Below, one piece after another: positions 1 to 10,943 of a stretch of 64,000 nucleotides of DNA. Source of the stretch: Albugo candida (lineage: Eukaryota; Oomycota; Peronosporomycetes; Albuginales); the NCBI GenBank assembly GCA_040437565.1, contig JBDOQK010000020.1, positions 372,001 through 436,000 on the forward strand, in the 5' to 3' direction. Made by a program: the position numbers and the translations under genes. The notes under the pieces are model-generated. The model was not told the DNA's origin. It saw only the letters and a list, made by a program, of their open reading frames with translations, and searched no databases. Each line of letters starts with the position of its first letter. The first letter of the stretch is position 1.

Positions 1-878
1 GTTTGGTTCTAGAAGAACAAATTGAGCAGCGTCGGCAGCAACGAGAGGAGCTGAATGCTCGAACGCAGCATGAGGGCCGGGAACTCGTGGCTCAAATGAA
101 ACGACAACAGGAAGAACAACGTGAGAAGGAATTATCACGGCGACAACACGCTTTGGAAACGTCACATGAGATACGAAAATTCAATGCGCAATCGAAGCAG
201 TACAAAGAGGAGCTTAAACGAAGACAAAAGGAGGAAGACGATAAAATAGAACGATATCAACGAGAAAAAGATGAGGAAGTAAAAGAACGAGAAATGCAGG
301 AGGCGAAAAAACGGCATGAAGCTGAAGTCAGAATTGCACGATTACGCGCAAATCAGGAGAAAATGGCGAACGAAAAATCTGAAATGGACGAACTCCGCGC
401 AAAACGCGCGGCCGAAGCCCGCGAACGTCAAGCTCGCGATCTGGAGCTTCACCTGGCAAAGAAGACACGTGAAGATATGGCAGAATTGCAAAAAGCGAGA
501 GAACTGCAAGCTTTACATTCACAAGGTGCCCGGGTGCAAGAAGCGATCCTCCAACAGCAGGAATATCAGTCTATCATGACGCAAGTCGAAGCTGATAAAG
601 CACGAGTTAAACGAGAGAAAGAAGAGACCAAAATCAGTAGAATTGAGCACCGCAGAGCGCTACAACAACAAATCGAAGAAAAAGATCGGAATCAGAAAGA
701 TGCTTTCCAAACGAAACAAATTGAAGGTCAAACATTAAAGGATGAGTATGCTAAAGAGCTGGCTAAATTAGAAAGACTGAGGCTAGAACAAGTCGAACAA
801 CTCGAACGTTCAGGTGTCAATCCTCTGTACCTAGTTGAAATGAAAGCCTTGGACATTGCCCGAGCTAGGAATCGATAG
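1..878 (+). CDS. CFAP45-like flagellar protein, C-terminal part
   Basis: This is the 3' end of a gene whose 5' part lies outside the window. The first in-frame codon visible is TTG, not ATG, and the frame is open to the window edge. The 291 visible residues are almost entirely charged alpha-helical coiled coil (Glu/Lys/Arg/Gln-rich), of the trichohyalin-plectin-homology type. The C-terminus, with a helix ending in LERLRLEQVEQLERSGVNP followed by LYLVEMKA, has the layout of CFAP45/CCDC19, where a short conserved segment closes the coiled coil. In that family the protein is a microtubule inner protein of axonemal doublets. This fits an organism with motile zoospores. Another long coiled-coil protein cannot be excluded, because assignment of coiled coils by eye is weak. 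Confidence 0.55.
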   Translation, partial: LVLEEQIEQRRQQREELNARTQHEGRELVAQMKRQQEEQREKELSRRQHALETSHEIRKFNAQSKQYKEELKRRQKEEDDKIERYQREKDEEVKEREMQEAKKRHEAEVRIARLRANQEKMANEKSEMDELRAKRAAEARERQARDLELHLAKKTREDMAELQKARELQALHSQGARVQEAILQQQEYQSIMTQVEADKARVKREKEETKISRIEHRRALQQQIEEKDRNQKDAFQTKQIEGQTLKDEYAKELAKLERLRLEQVEQLERSGVNPLYLVEMKALDIARARNR

Positions 879-1057
879 GATAGCCTAGCGCCAAGTTATA
901 ATAATCGTGGATGAATTCGTAGGCGATCATAAAGTTAGAGCTCGAGGAAAGACGATCGATCTCTTCAGTTTGTGCCAATCAGACTCCATCGACATCACAC
1001 CCACAAATTACCTGATACTTATTCGCGAGATTCCATTTTTGCCTCAGAATCCGCTTT

Positions 1058-4000
1058 GTGCTCAACTACGCTCAAATTGCACTAAACACTTTACTTTTGA
1101 TGAGTGCTGTAACACAAGCTGATTCACCGTCACATACTACAAAGGTAGGAACCTCGCAACAAACCGACTCGAACGCCTCTTCGGTAGGGAGTGGGGCCTT
1201 CATGACACCATTGGATGACGAAACTCAGTCAATATCATTCACTGTAAGTACTTCTGCAAAACCGACATCGCTTCGGTCTTCAGAGGATGATTCTTCACGT
1301 ACTTCTACTGCAAGTGAGTTGCTGTCTCTTAAATGTGAAGAGGAGGATCAGAGAGATAATGGATCGAAATCATTAAGCGCCAGATACTCCTCTCAGCATG
1401 TGGAAGACCTAAGCAGAACATTAGGAGTCGATGTCAGTTTTGGCCTTTCCCGCAGTGATGTCACTGAACGACAACAGCGATATGGTAGCAATCAATTGGA
1501 GTCTGAAGAAGAAGAATCGATATATAAGAAGTTCCTGGGTCAGTTCAAAGACCCTCTTATCTTATTACTTATGGCGTCAGGAGTCGTCAGTATCATCATG
1601 GGACACCTCGACGATGCTATATCCATAGGAGTTGCAATAGCAATTGTGGTTACAGTGGCATTTGTGCAGGAATACCGTTCGGAAAAAACTCTTGAGGCTT
1701 TGAAGGAGCTAGTGCCTCCTCGATGTCAAGTACTTCGTGACGGGGCTTCATGTGAAACCTTTGCTAAAGAGCTGGTTCCAGGCGATATAATTCTTATCAA
1801 TGTTGGAGATCGTGTTCCGGCTGACGCAAGGCTTCTTGAAGCTATTGATTTGGAAGTCGATGAATCCAATCTGACGGGCGAAACACTTCCAGTTTGCAAA
1901 CACACAAAACGAATTGAGAACGCTGAAACCTATCCCATCGCAGAACGAAAGAATATCGTTTACATGGGCACACTTGTTCGAGCGGGCCGTGGACGCGCTG
2001 TGGTGTATGGAATTGGTCACAAAACAGAGTTTGGTCTCGTTTTTGATGCCATGCACAGTGTAGAGGACCGCAAAACGCCTTTGCAGCTAAGTATGGATCA
2101 ACTGGGAAAACATTTGTCAATGTTCTCGCTCGGAATAATCACCGTTATTTGTTTGATTGGAATTATTCAAGGTAAAGGGCTATTGACAATGCTGCAGATT
2201 GGAGTCAGTCTCGCAGTTGCAGCAATTCCTGAGGGCTTACCAATCTGTGTCACTGTCACACTGGCTTTCGGAGTCATGAAAATGGCTAAACAAAACGCCA
2301 TTGTGAAGAAACTTCCGGCAGTTGAAGCTTTGGGTTGCATCAGTGTCATTTGTGTCGATAAGACAGGAACCATCACAACAAATCAGATGGAAGTAATCGA
2401 ATTATTTGTACCTTTCGAAAGCGTTCGTGCTCAAGTCACAGGTATCGGGAAAGCGGTTGTGACGCAAGAGAGCAGTCGAAAGACAGGGAAGGTGCTGGCA
2501 CATGATGACTATCTCGATAGTCAAGGTCGAGTTCTTCTACGCGGAGAACCAGTCACCGAACGAACACATCCTCACATTTACAACTGTCTTTTGGTGGGTG
2601 CTCTGTGTAACAATTCGAGTATTACGAACGGCAAAGTGATCGGACAAGCTACTGAGGGTGCTGTTCTAATGTGTGCGCTCAAAGTCGGAATCTCTCAAAG
2701 TATATTAAAACAGCACAACAGAGTCAGCGAAGTGCCGTTCAGTTCAGAAAAAAAGTGGATGGCTGTATGTTGTGATTATAATGGATCACGTCGATGGTAT
2801 ATGAAAGGAATGATGGAAGCAATTTTGTCTCGTTGTGATAAGATTGAAGATAATTGTGGACGATGGAAACAAATGACCCCCAACGATCGAGAACGAATAC
2901 AAAATGAAGGTTGCGCCATGGCCTCAAAAGGGGCGCGTGTCTTGGCATTCTCGTACGGGGAATCTTCTGATCATGCAATGGTCTTTGCTGGATTTGTTGG
3001 CATTGTCGATCCGCCGCGTGTCGAAGTTGCAAAATCAATCACTCAACTTGCAAATAGCGGCGTGAAAACGATCATGCTGACTGGAGATTCAAAAGAGACG
3101 GCTACCGCTATAGCCACTCAGGTGGGAATTTTGCGTCTGAGTGAGAATGAAGATGATGAATGTACGAAACAAGGAATGGAGTCCAAAAACTGCTCAGATC
3201 TCGTCCTTTCCGGTGATCAGCTTGAAGCAATGGACATGATGGAGTTGGAGCAATGTATCTTGAGAACTTGCGTATTCTATCGTACATCTCCCCATCACAA
3301 ATTGAAAATAGTTCGTGCTTTCCAGGAGGCAGGGATCCAAGTTGCAATGACCGGAGATGGTGTTAATGACGCACCTGCGCTGAAAGCCGCTGATATCGGA
3401 GTAGCAATGGGTACGAGTGGGACAGATGTTTCAAAAGAGGCGTCAGATGTGATTCTTTTAGATGACAATTTTCACACCATCCTATACGCGATGGAAGAAG
3501 GAAAGTCCATCTATCACAACATCCGACATTTTTTGCGATTCCAGTTGAGTACGAGCATTGCAGCACTTTGTCTGATTGCCATCACTACCTTGTTCAATCT
3601 TCCGTCGCCGTTAAATGCGATGCAAATACTTTGGATCAACATCATAATGGATGGGCCTCCTGCTCAAAGTCTTGGAGTCGAACCGGTAGATCCAGATGTC
3701 ATGAAGNNNNNNNNNNNNNNNNNNNNNNNNNNNNNNNNNNNNNNNNNNNNNNNNNNNNNNNNNNNNNNNNNNNNNNNNNNNNNNNNNNNNNNNNNNNNNN
3801 NNNNNNGATAGTCAAGGTCGAGTTCTTCTACGCGGAGAACCAGTCACCGAACGAACACATCCTCACATTTACAACTGTCTTTTGGTGGGTGCTCTGTGTA
3901 ACAATTCGAGTATTACGAACGGCAAAGTGATCGGACAAGCTACTGAGGGTGCTGTTCTAATGTGTGCGCTCAAAGTCGGAATCTCTCAAAGTATATTAAA

Positions 4001-5516
4001 ACAGCACAACAGAGTCAGCGAAGTGCCGTTCAGTTCAGAAAAAAAGTGGATGGCTGTATGTTGTGATTATAATGGATCACGTCGATGGTATATGAAAGGA
4101 ATGATGGAAGCAATTTTGTCTCGTTGTGATAAGATTGAAGATAATTGTGGACGATGGAAACAAATGACCCCCAACGATCGAGAACGAATACAAAATGAAG
4201 GTTGCGCCATGGCCTCAAAAGGGGCGCGTGTCTTGGCATTCTCGTACGGGGAATCTTCTGATCATGCAATGGTCTTTGCTGGATTTGTTGGCATTGTCGA
4301 TCCGCCGCGTGTCGAAGTTGCAAAATCAATCACTCAACTTGCAAATAGCGGCGTGAAAACGATCATGCTGACTGGAGATTCAAAAGAGACGGCTACCGCT
4401 ATAGCCACTCAGGTGGGAATTTTGCGTCTGAGTGAGAATGAAGATGATGAATGTACGAAACAAGGAATGGAGTCCAAAAACTGCTCAGATCTCGTCCTTT
4501 CCGGTGATCAGCTTGAAGCAATGGACATGATGGAGTTGGAGCAATGTATCTTGAGAACTTGCGTATTCTATCGTACATCTCCCCATCACAAATTGAAAAT
4601 AGTTCGTGCTTTCCAGGAGGCAGGGATCCAAGTTGCAATGACCGGAGATGGTGTTAATGACGCACCTGCGCTGAAAGCCGCTGATATCGGAGTAGCAATG
4701 GGTACGAGTGGGACAGATGTTTCAAAAGAGGCGTCAGATGTGATTCTTTTAGATGACAATTTTCACACCATCCTATACGCGATGGAAGAAGGAAAGTCCA
4801 TCTATCACAACATCCGACATTTTTTGCGATTCCAGTTGAGTACGAGCATTGCAGCACTTTGTCTGATTGCCATCACTACCTTGTTCAATCTTCCGTCGCC
4901 GTTAAATGCGATGCAAATACTTTGGATCAACATCATAATGGATGGGCCTCCTGCTCAAAGTCTTGGAGTCGAACCGGTAGATCCAGATGTCATGAAGGAA
5001 GGGCCACGACTTCATGACGCTCATATTATCACCAAATCAATGATTCGACGGATCTTGACATCAGCAATCATCATCGTTGCCGGAACTATCTACGTTTTCT
5101 ACAAGGAATTGACTGTCGATGGAATTGTCAGCAAACGTGATCGCACCATGAGCTTTACAACATTTGTATTATTCGATATGTTCAATGCTCTCGCTTGTCG
5201 TTCCGACACAAAATCAATATTGCAGATTGGTATCACCTCCAATACCGCCTTTGTGTACGCAGTGGGATTCTCTTTGGTAGGCCAATTGCTGGTGATCTAT
5301 TGTCCTCCATTGCAAGCCATTTTCCAGACAGAGTCGCTCAGCTTCCTCGACCTATTATACGTCTTCTGCATTGCTTCGACAGTGTTGCTGGTGGATGAAG
5401 GCCGAAAGTACTGGCAGCGAAGAATGAAGCATCATGCTTCAATGCACTCGGCAATTTCCGCTGGAGTCAACAAGAAACGACGCTCATGGCAGGGAAAAGC
5501 ATATGAGACTATCTGA
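1058..5516 (+). CDS. P-type Ca2+-ATPase, SPCA/PMR1-like (interrupted by false gap)
   Basis: A secretory-pathway Ca2+/Mn2+ pump that would load the Golgi lumen using ATP. After collapsing the false gap (join 1058-3706 with 4998-5516, in phase) it encodes about 1055 aa. Visible hallmarks are the M4 segment AAIPEGLPICVTVTLAFG, the phosphorylation motif DKTGTITTNQM with Asp near residue 434, TGDSKETATAIA, and the hinge MTGDGVNDAPALKAADIGVA. The M6 motif DGPPAQSLGVEP is typical of the SPCA/PMR1 branch rather than SERCA. Family members are about 900-950 aa. The extra length is a Ser/Thr-rich N-terminal extension of about 110 residues. The start is uncertain: ATGs at 1058 and 1100 are both in frame. 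No intron is needed for the conserved core. Confidence 0.9.
3707..3806. other. 100-N assembly gap with overlapping flanks
   Basis: Exactly 100 N. The 1191 bases before it (2516-3706) reappear directly after it (3807-4997), and translations of the two copies agree. The true sequence continues from 3706 to 4998. Confidence 0.95.
3807..4997 (+). repeat. Duplicate contig end of the Ca2+-ATPase gene
   Basis: A copy of 2516-3706 that encodes the nucleotide-binding and hinge part of the pump a second time. It sits flush against the N run and carries no visible differences, so it is an unmerged contig overlap and not a tandem exon duplication. Confidence 0.9.
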
Positions 5517-5702
5517 TAACAGCTCTATTGTGAACCTTGTGTAAAGATAATAAAAGTTTATGCCAAAACGTTCGGCTCTGTATCCTACGGCTAGTAACAA
5601 CATCTTTGGTTGCACGAGTAGAATGCCAGGACATGTAAATAGCTTTCCAAATATATCTCGAGACTGAGACGTCTGAAATTCTACTTCATTGTTCAATACC
5701 TT

Positions 5703-7999
5703 ATGTCGCGCGTGTGTGGTCACCAAGGATTTCAATCGTTTGCTTCTCAAGTATGTGTCACTGCAAAACCTGGAAATGATGTATCGAAAGGTGCTCAAAA
5801 GTACTCCGAAATAGGCACCACGATCATGTTGTCACCAAGTCATAATCGATTGGGAAAACACAACTACGAGTCACTTGCATCGCGAGATTTCACACGCAGT
5901 AACGGTCTGTCTAACCCACACAACAATGCAAGGACGCAGGATTTTTCTCAAAATAAGCCATTTATTGCAAGAACCACACATCAGGTAGATTATACCAATA
6001 GTGTGATGAAATACGACTGCTATACAAGCGTTAGTATCGATGACTGGAAAGTAATATTTGAACGTGTGTCTGAGTCTTGCGGACGACTCCCGTATAAAAG
6101 TGGCAGTGTTTTGCGCGTCGTCAAAGAAGGTCTTTCATCCAAGTATTTCTGTAACGAAGCAAGTTTACCAGCGGACTCTACACTAATAAGACACATTGCA
6201 GAGCTATACCAAGACTTTTTCACTCGTCATCCAAATCTCATTCAGCAAAGCGAAATATCGTGGGAAGCTTTTTCAGAGGCCACAAAACACATCAACGGTA
6301 CGTTTTAGTTTGTGATGGGTAAGAAGTTTTAATCTCACGTTCAATGCATAGAATTCTTGAAGCATGACGGCAAGCAACAGGCACGAAAAGAAGGCTTCCC
6401 GCAAACAGCATTGTCTTCTGCCGCGAGCTCGAGTAGTTATCAGCTCGATTATGGAAAATATGGAGAGAAGCCATCTGAGCGTCCTTACACAAGACGGCGT
6501 GGGATGGATTCTACAACAAATGATTTGAATTCTGGAACTCCCAAATCTACATATCATATCCCGGGCTACGGAGGTTTCATGCCTCACGGTACCCGCAATC
6601 ACACAGCGATGGCACATGCAGAGGCCGAACAGTCTCGAACATCTGTCGAGTCATCACGTATATGTTGCAAAGAGAACCTACCAGGCTACACAGGTCATCA
6701 ACCGACCGATAGTAGCAATTACAGAGGAGTCTCACTCGCTGGCAGTGACCAAAATACCACTAACGGTTACTATTACCGTGCTCATTTTCCAATTGAGGGT
6801 GGCTCCGATTAACTTAATTCACCGGGAATGTTATCACGTGAGATGGACGACGTGCACTTGTCAGACTGTGAACAATCGATTGAATCGTTAGGACAGGGAA
6901 CACCTTTGTTAAAACACTGTGTTATGAATCCGTTTTTGATATTTGATGTTTCGGCATGTGTGGGTACAAATGACCCTAACATGGCATTATCCACTATCAA
7001 GTCTATGGTGATGTCGGGTGCCCATTTCCCATCGGATCTCTTCTATGAAGAAATGATCGAGAAAATGCAAAGTTTAGGCAATTTCTCATTCGAACATGCT
7101 GTCTCACTTCAAAACCTTCTGACACGTTGTTACGAAAAGACAGTGGAATCGTCAGGTCGGAACTTTACTATTCCCCATCAGTGGGATCGCATTATCATCG
7201 TCCTCGAAAGCTTATGTGAGAGACCGATTGATGAGCTCTGGCGGCGCAACTTACTTGTAATACAGTTCTACGTATCTTGTCTCTGGACAGACTACCTTCA
7301 ACACAAACGATTGATCCGTCAAAACATATCAGATCATACACCTCAGATACTTGCACTTGTTCAAAAGAATGCTTACCCGAACGGTCGGGAAATAGATTGT
7401 CGGTCTTCTCAGTTTTCATCGGGGGAACTGAAAAATAGCTGCAATAATAATGTGATTCTTTTGACAATTGATTTGATCGTTGGTTTTTGGCAACGTGTGT
7501 ATGATAACAAGGATACCACGGGCTTTTTCCAGTTGGAAAAAGAGGAAGCTTGTTATTCGGCTGTACGACTTCTGGAAATGCTTTATTCCTGCACGGTCGA
7601 GATCGACAGTACGATACAACACGTAGTAGCATGTTTAGAGAAACTTGGGTCAGCTGCAAAAATAACGTTGATGAATTCGATTCAATCACCCGATCTAAAA
7701 TGCGGTCTAGCGACAACACTAATTGGATTGAACACTTCCGCTCGTCACAAGGTAAGAATTTCTAGCTGCGATATGAGTTTTCTCAAAGGCTATATGTTGC
7801 TTCGTAGAATGTAGAGTGGCTCGACTCTAACGCTATAGGTCGAATGCACCAGATTGACGGCAACGGGGAAGAACAACATGGCAATACAACGCACATAGAT
7901 CGGTACTCGTGGTCTCATCTCGATACTTACATGAACATGCCACCACGTACAGCTTTCGGGAAGCTTCTCAGCGTGATTATTGAGAATCAGCAACTATAG
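5703..7999 (+). CDS. Hypothetical protein, multi-exon
   Basis: I do not recognise this gene. Exons supported by phase are 5703-6297, an intron of 54 nt (6298-6351, GTACGT...ATAG), then 6352 onward, and a final intron of 56 nt (7752-7807, GTAAGA...GTAG) before exon 7808-7999, which ends in TAG. The frame between is interrupted once, by TAA at 6810-6812. An ATG follows in the same frame at 6828. Either two genes abut, which is unlikely with a 15-nt spacing, or an intron removes the stop; 6799-6864 would do so (66 nt, GTGGCT...TCAG, in phase). The C-terminal half is helical and Leu/Cys-rich with no motif I can name. The N-terminal third contains a helical segment around residues 110-195. Confidence 0.6.
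6298..6351 (+). other. Predicted 54-nt intron
   Basis: Donor GTACGT and acceptor GCATAG. Removing it joins exons in phase 1 (AAC G|AA TTC) and avoids the TAG immediately downstream of the donor. Confidence 0.75.
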
Positions 8000-8978
8000 C
8001 TGCTGTTCGCGATGTCTATCGATTGTATCTACCATTTTTGTAATTAGGTCGATCGGATGAAGCGATGGGTACCTTGATCAATTAAACGAAGAGCACGAGT
8101 CTTGGCAATGCAAGACACACACAAATTTTTTGTCGATAGAACTGGAAGAATCAACGCATCAATAAAATACATAAGATATTTTACTGTCAATATAGGGATG
8201 GCAGTTCTCTTGCATTCAATTTTAACGTGGTCGGAACTACTATATTCAGTAATTGACTCAAACAGCTACACTCACCTTTGTAGCCCATTTGGAGTTCTCG
8301 TAGTCACCAATCCATTCTTCAATCAGAGACGCTGCTGATTTCACTATTGAAGGCTTTTCATGAGGCATGTAACCCTGAGTTATGTGGGTCTCTGACGGCG
8401 ATGCATAAAGGACATGAGTTTGATCTAGTCATCATCATTGTGATTTTATTCACTCAGTGCAGCTAACTTAGTGGCTACTAGCATCTTTACGATATTAAAG
8501 CCGTTTATCGAGCTGACCCCGGAGGATGTAGCAACATAATGACCGCACTTTCCTGCCACGTTGACAGTTCTAGAGTGAATTGATGCCTCACCTTGACGAA
8601 ACTCTGCAAATTCACTGATAACGGCCAGCGAGACACTCCATTCCTTTGTCCATAGCACATCAGCGCGTGCAAGCGATGAACGAATGCGATGTGAAATAAA
8701 GTATTTTTGAGCCTACATCTCGCATTTCCATCACAAACGATAACAATGCCCGATAGTGACCATGCAAGCAGCACAATTTGTGCTAGAAACTACCGATAGC
8801 ATGCTGACGTATTAAAGTATGGTGAACCGTACCTTGATTGTAGATAAAAGCATGCCTAGTGAGACCGCGCTCTTCGTATTTTGACATACATTAGCCGAAA
8901 AGCTTCAAAGACGCTTCCCAATCAAGTTTTAATTGTCGGTCTGACTCGTCTATCTTAAGCTTATATACAGAGACCAAG
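8000..8978. other. Intergenic stretch, no clear gene
   Basis: Only short open frames. On the minus strand a stretch around 8725-8590 reads as balanced protein (it includes VLWTKEWSVSLAVISEF) and could be a remnant exon ending at a GTGAGG donor. No start, partner exon or family could be identified. Confidence 0.4.
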
Positions 8979-9492
8979 ATGACTACACGACATTTACGAA
9001 GACTTTGCCAGCAACTGCTCGACTTGTACTCCAATTTTTCGGTAACTGAAGAAGTCACGGAAGGGATGGATCAACTTCCGATCCACTCATTCGTGTGGAC
9101 GTGTTTCTCTGTAGAAGCGCTACATCATAATATAAAAAGAGTCATTGGGATGTGTCGAGAGATCACTCAGCTCCATCCTTACTTCAGCTTCATGTCAACC
9201 ATGCTTCATACAAGAGTTTTTTTTTGTAATCAAATTGGATGGCTGTTTGCAAAGTGATTTGACTCCAATGTGACTGATTTGTTGTGTCTCGCAAATAATA
9301 GGTAGCACAACAATGCATTGGAGCTAGCAATTGAATTCTTTCGTCAAAATCGCAAGCTTTTCATCGAAATTCTGAGATGGAGCATCCATCACCATCCATT
9401 CCAATGTGCTAGCAGCACTGCGCGATCTGCGTCGTCGCTAGCGGGCCACATTATTCGACAACTCATTGGGTCAGAAAACGAGACGTAGAGAG
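8979..9492 (+). pseudogene. Possible gene remnant (two open segments)
   Basis: An ATG-started 92-codon frame (8979-9257), containing helical text such as LHHNIKRVIGMCREITQLH, is followed by a second open stretch from about 9305. That stretch includes ALELAIEFFRQNRKLFIEIL and ends in TAG near 9490. The two look like exons of one gene, but the only phase-compatible donor I find between them (near 9215, GTTTTT) is poor. It could be a decayed gene or a badly resolved intron. Function unknown. Confidence 0.3.
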
Positions 9493-9499
9493 AATAATA

Positions 9500-9673
9500 C
9501 TGTGCCAATCGTCGACATCGTATTCCTTCACTTTGTGCCGGCTACAAGTACTCCTCGTGAATACTCGGGATTCTGAGATCCCTACAGAAGTGCGACCACA
9601 GATGAGAATGCAATTCAGCTTAGCTGAAGCGGAATACATAGCAATGCACAATCAAGCAACTCAATTGATCTGA
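9500..9673 (+). mobile_element. Relic of Ty1/copia retrotransposon RNase H
   Basis: The frame at 9602-9673 contains SLAEAEYIAM, the signature block of copia RNase H domains. Just upstream, in a shifted frame, GCCAAT...GGCTAC reads like the damaged WAN...GY segment that normally precedes it. Frameshifts and stops show it is dead. No LTRs were found. Confidence 0.5.
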
Positions 9674-10220
9674 CATCCCTTTAACGAGTAATTATAATCC
9701 TGACGGATCCTACACTCCTCTCCTGTACTATGAACCTCGGAAGAATTGTCATCAATCAACGGGACCACGTTTAGCAGATACTTAACACGTGATGCAATCA
9801 ATCCGGCATGAATAAAAGGAGACCGTAAGGAGACTAGAAAAGATAACGTATATGAGTCACCAATGTCGAAGAGAAAGAAATGGTCGCAGCAGCAATCACA
9901 ACGCGTTGTAATCAACACGAATGATGGTGTTTGAAGTGAAGTGGAACATAGCCCATCATCATCTGACATCATTTTCTACGGAATTTTCAGCCGTCCTTTA
10001 TCACGAAATCTAACAGAAAATTCATATGTGCCCCATCTGATGTTGAAGGGTAAGTGCTATGCTTTGGCAGCGCAACAGATATTCATTCCATTATTTGATG
10101 TACCACTTCCACTTGTACTTTATCGCGCTACCAGCTAAGTGATTGGTTTTCTAGATTGTATCTTTATTTTTGTTGCAATCATCACGAACGACTAGAAACG
10201 CACAACCAACAATTTGATCG
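9674..10220. other. Intergenic, nothing identified
   Basis: Short frames only. It probably holds the promoter of the secreted protein starting at 10221. Confidence 0.5.
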
Positions 10221-10943
10221 ATGTCCGCACCGTCAAAGAAGCGAAGCAGAGCACCAATTATTCAACTCTTTATCCTTCTGGCATTCTTAGATGGTAGCTT
10301 AGCCAGATTCGCGGAGGGTTTAGACTCGGTCCGACAAGACAAACAAATACAAAGCGGAATCGTCGATGTGGTTATAAGAAAAGTTGCTTCTCGATCAAGA
10401 AGTATCGACAGACTACGAAACGAAATTCGCTTGCCTACTAACACCGTCAACAGCAATAAAGCGAGTGAGATATATGAGCAAGAAAGGACAAGACCAGATG
10501 ATGAAGGGAGGAAAGCCAGTAGCAACACGACTACACAAAGCACTATCGATTTCCGAGGAAAGACTACTAGCTTGAGAGCCCGATACGTGCCGTCCTTCAA
10601 ACGTCTCACCTTTAACGAGCGGACCTTGACAAAGAAGGATGATTTTGAGGCATTCGATTCCTCCTCAGATCATATATCAGCAACGCCAGCTTCTTCATCA
10701 CGAAGCGAAGTAAAAACGGTCAAAGGAATTCTCAAAAGAAGTGCCAGTATAGCATTGAGTGATACTGATTCGAGACTTGAGAATTCCCCGCATCTGATAC
10801 AGCGACCGAAGGTTCAATTCGAGGGAGACCCAATTATCAAATTTTACAGCATGAATGAAATTCCCGACAGTAAGCGACAAAGTCAATTCAAGAGATGCTA
10901 TCATCGCGTCAAAAACCTTATCCGTGATATTTTCAAACTCTGA
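10221..10943 (+). CDS. Secreted protein with PP1-docking motifs (candidate effector)
   Basis: A single-exon 240-aa protein. Residues 1-28 form a clear signal peptide: basic MSAPSKKRSR, a hydrophobic core IIQLFILLAFL, and a small-residue end GSLA. The mature part is hydrophilic, Ser/Arg-rich and probably disordered. It carries GILK at residues 169-172, a match to the SILK motif ([GS]IL[RK]), and KVQF at 197-200, a match to the RVxF motif. Seven residues later a hydrophobic pair FY falls at the spacing seen after RVxF in PPP1R15-type regulators. SILK followed by RVxF is the classic pair by which regulators dock on the catalytic subunit of protein phosphatase 1. No RXLR or CHXC motif is seen. 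Host targeting is inference. Confidence 0.75.
   Translation: MSAPSKKRSRAPIIQLFILLAFLDGSLARFAEGLDSVRQDKQIQSGIVDVVIRKVASRSRSIDRLRNEIRLPTNTVNSNKASEIYEQERTRPDDEGRKASSNTTTQSTIDFRGKTTSLRARYVPSFKRLTFNERTLTKKDDFEAFDSSSDHISATPASSSRSEVKTVKGILKRSASIALSDTDSRLENSPHLIQRPKVQFEGDPIIKFYSMNEIPDSKRQSQFKRCYHRVKNLIRDIFKL

Noticed and set aside
3882-5516. A second, shorter Ca2+-ATPase gene
   Set aside because: Its first 1.1 kb repeats 2516-3706 and starts at an N run. It is the same gene seen through an unmerged overlap.
10221-10943. RXLR effector assignment
   Set aside because: No R-x-L-R within the usual window after the signal peptide. Only the PP1-type motifs are supported.
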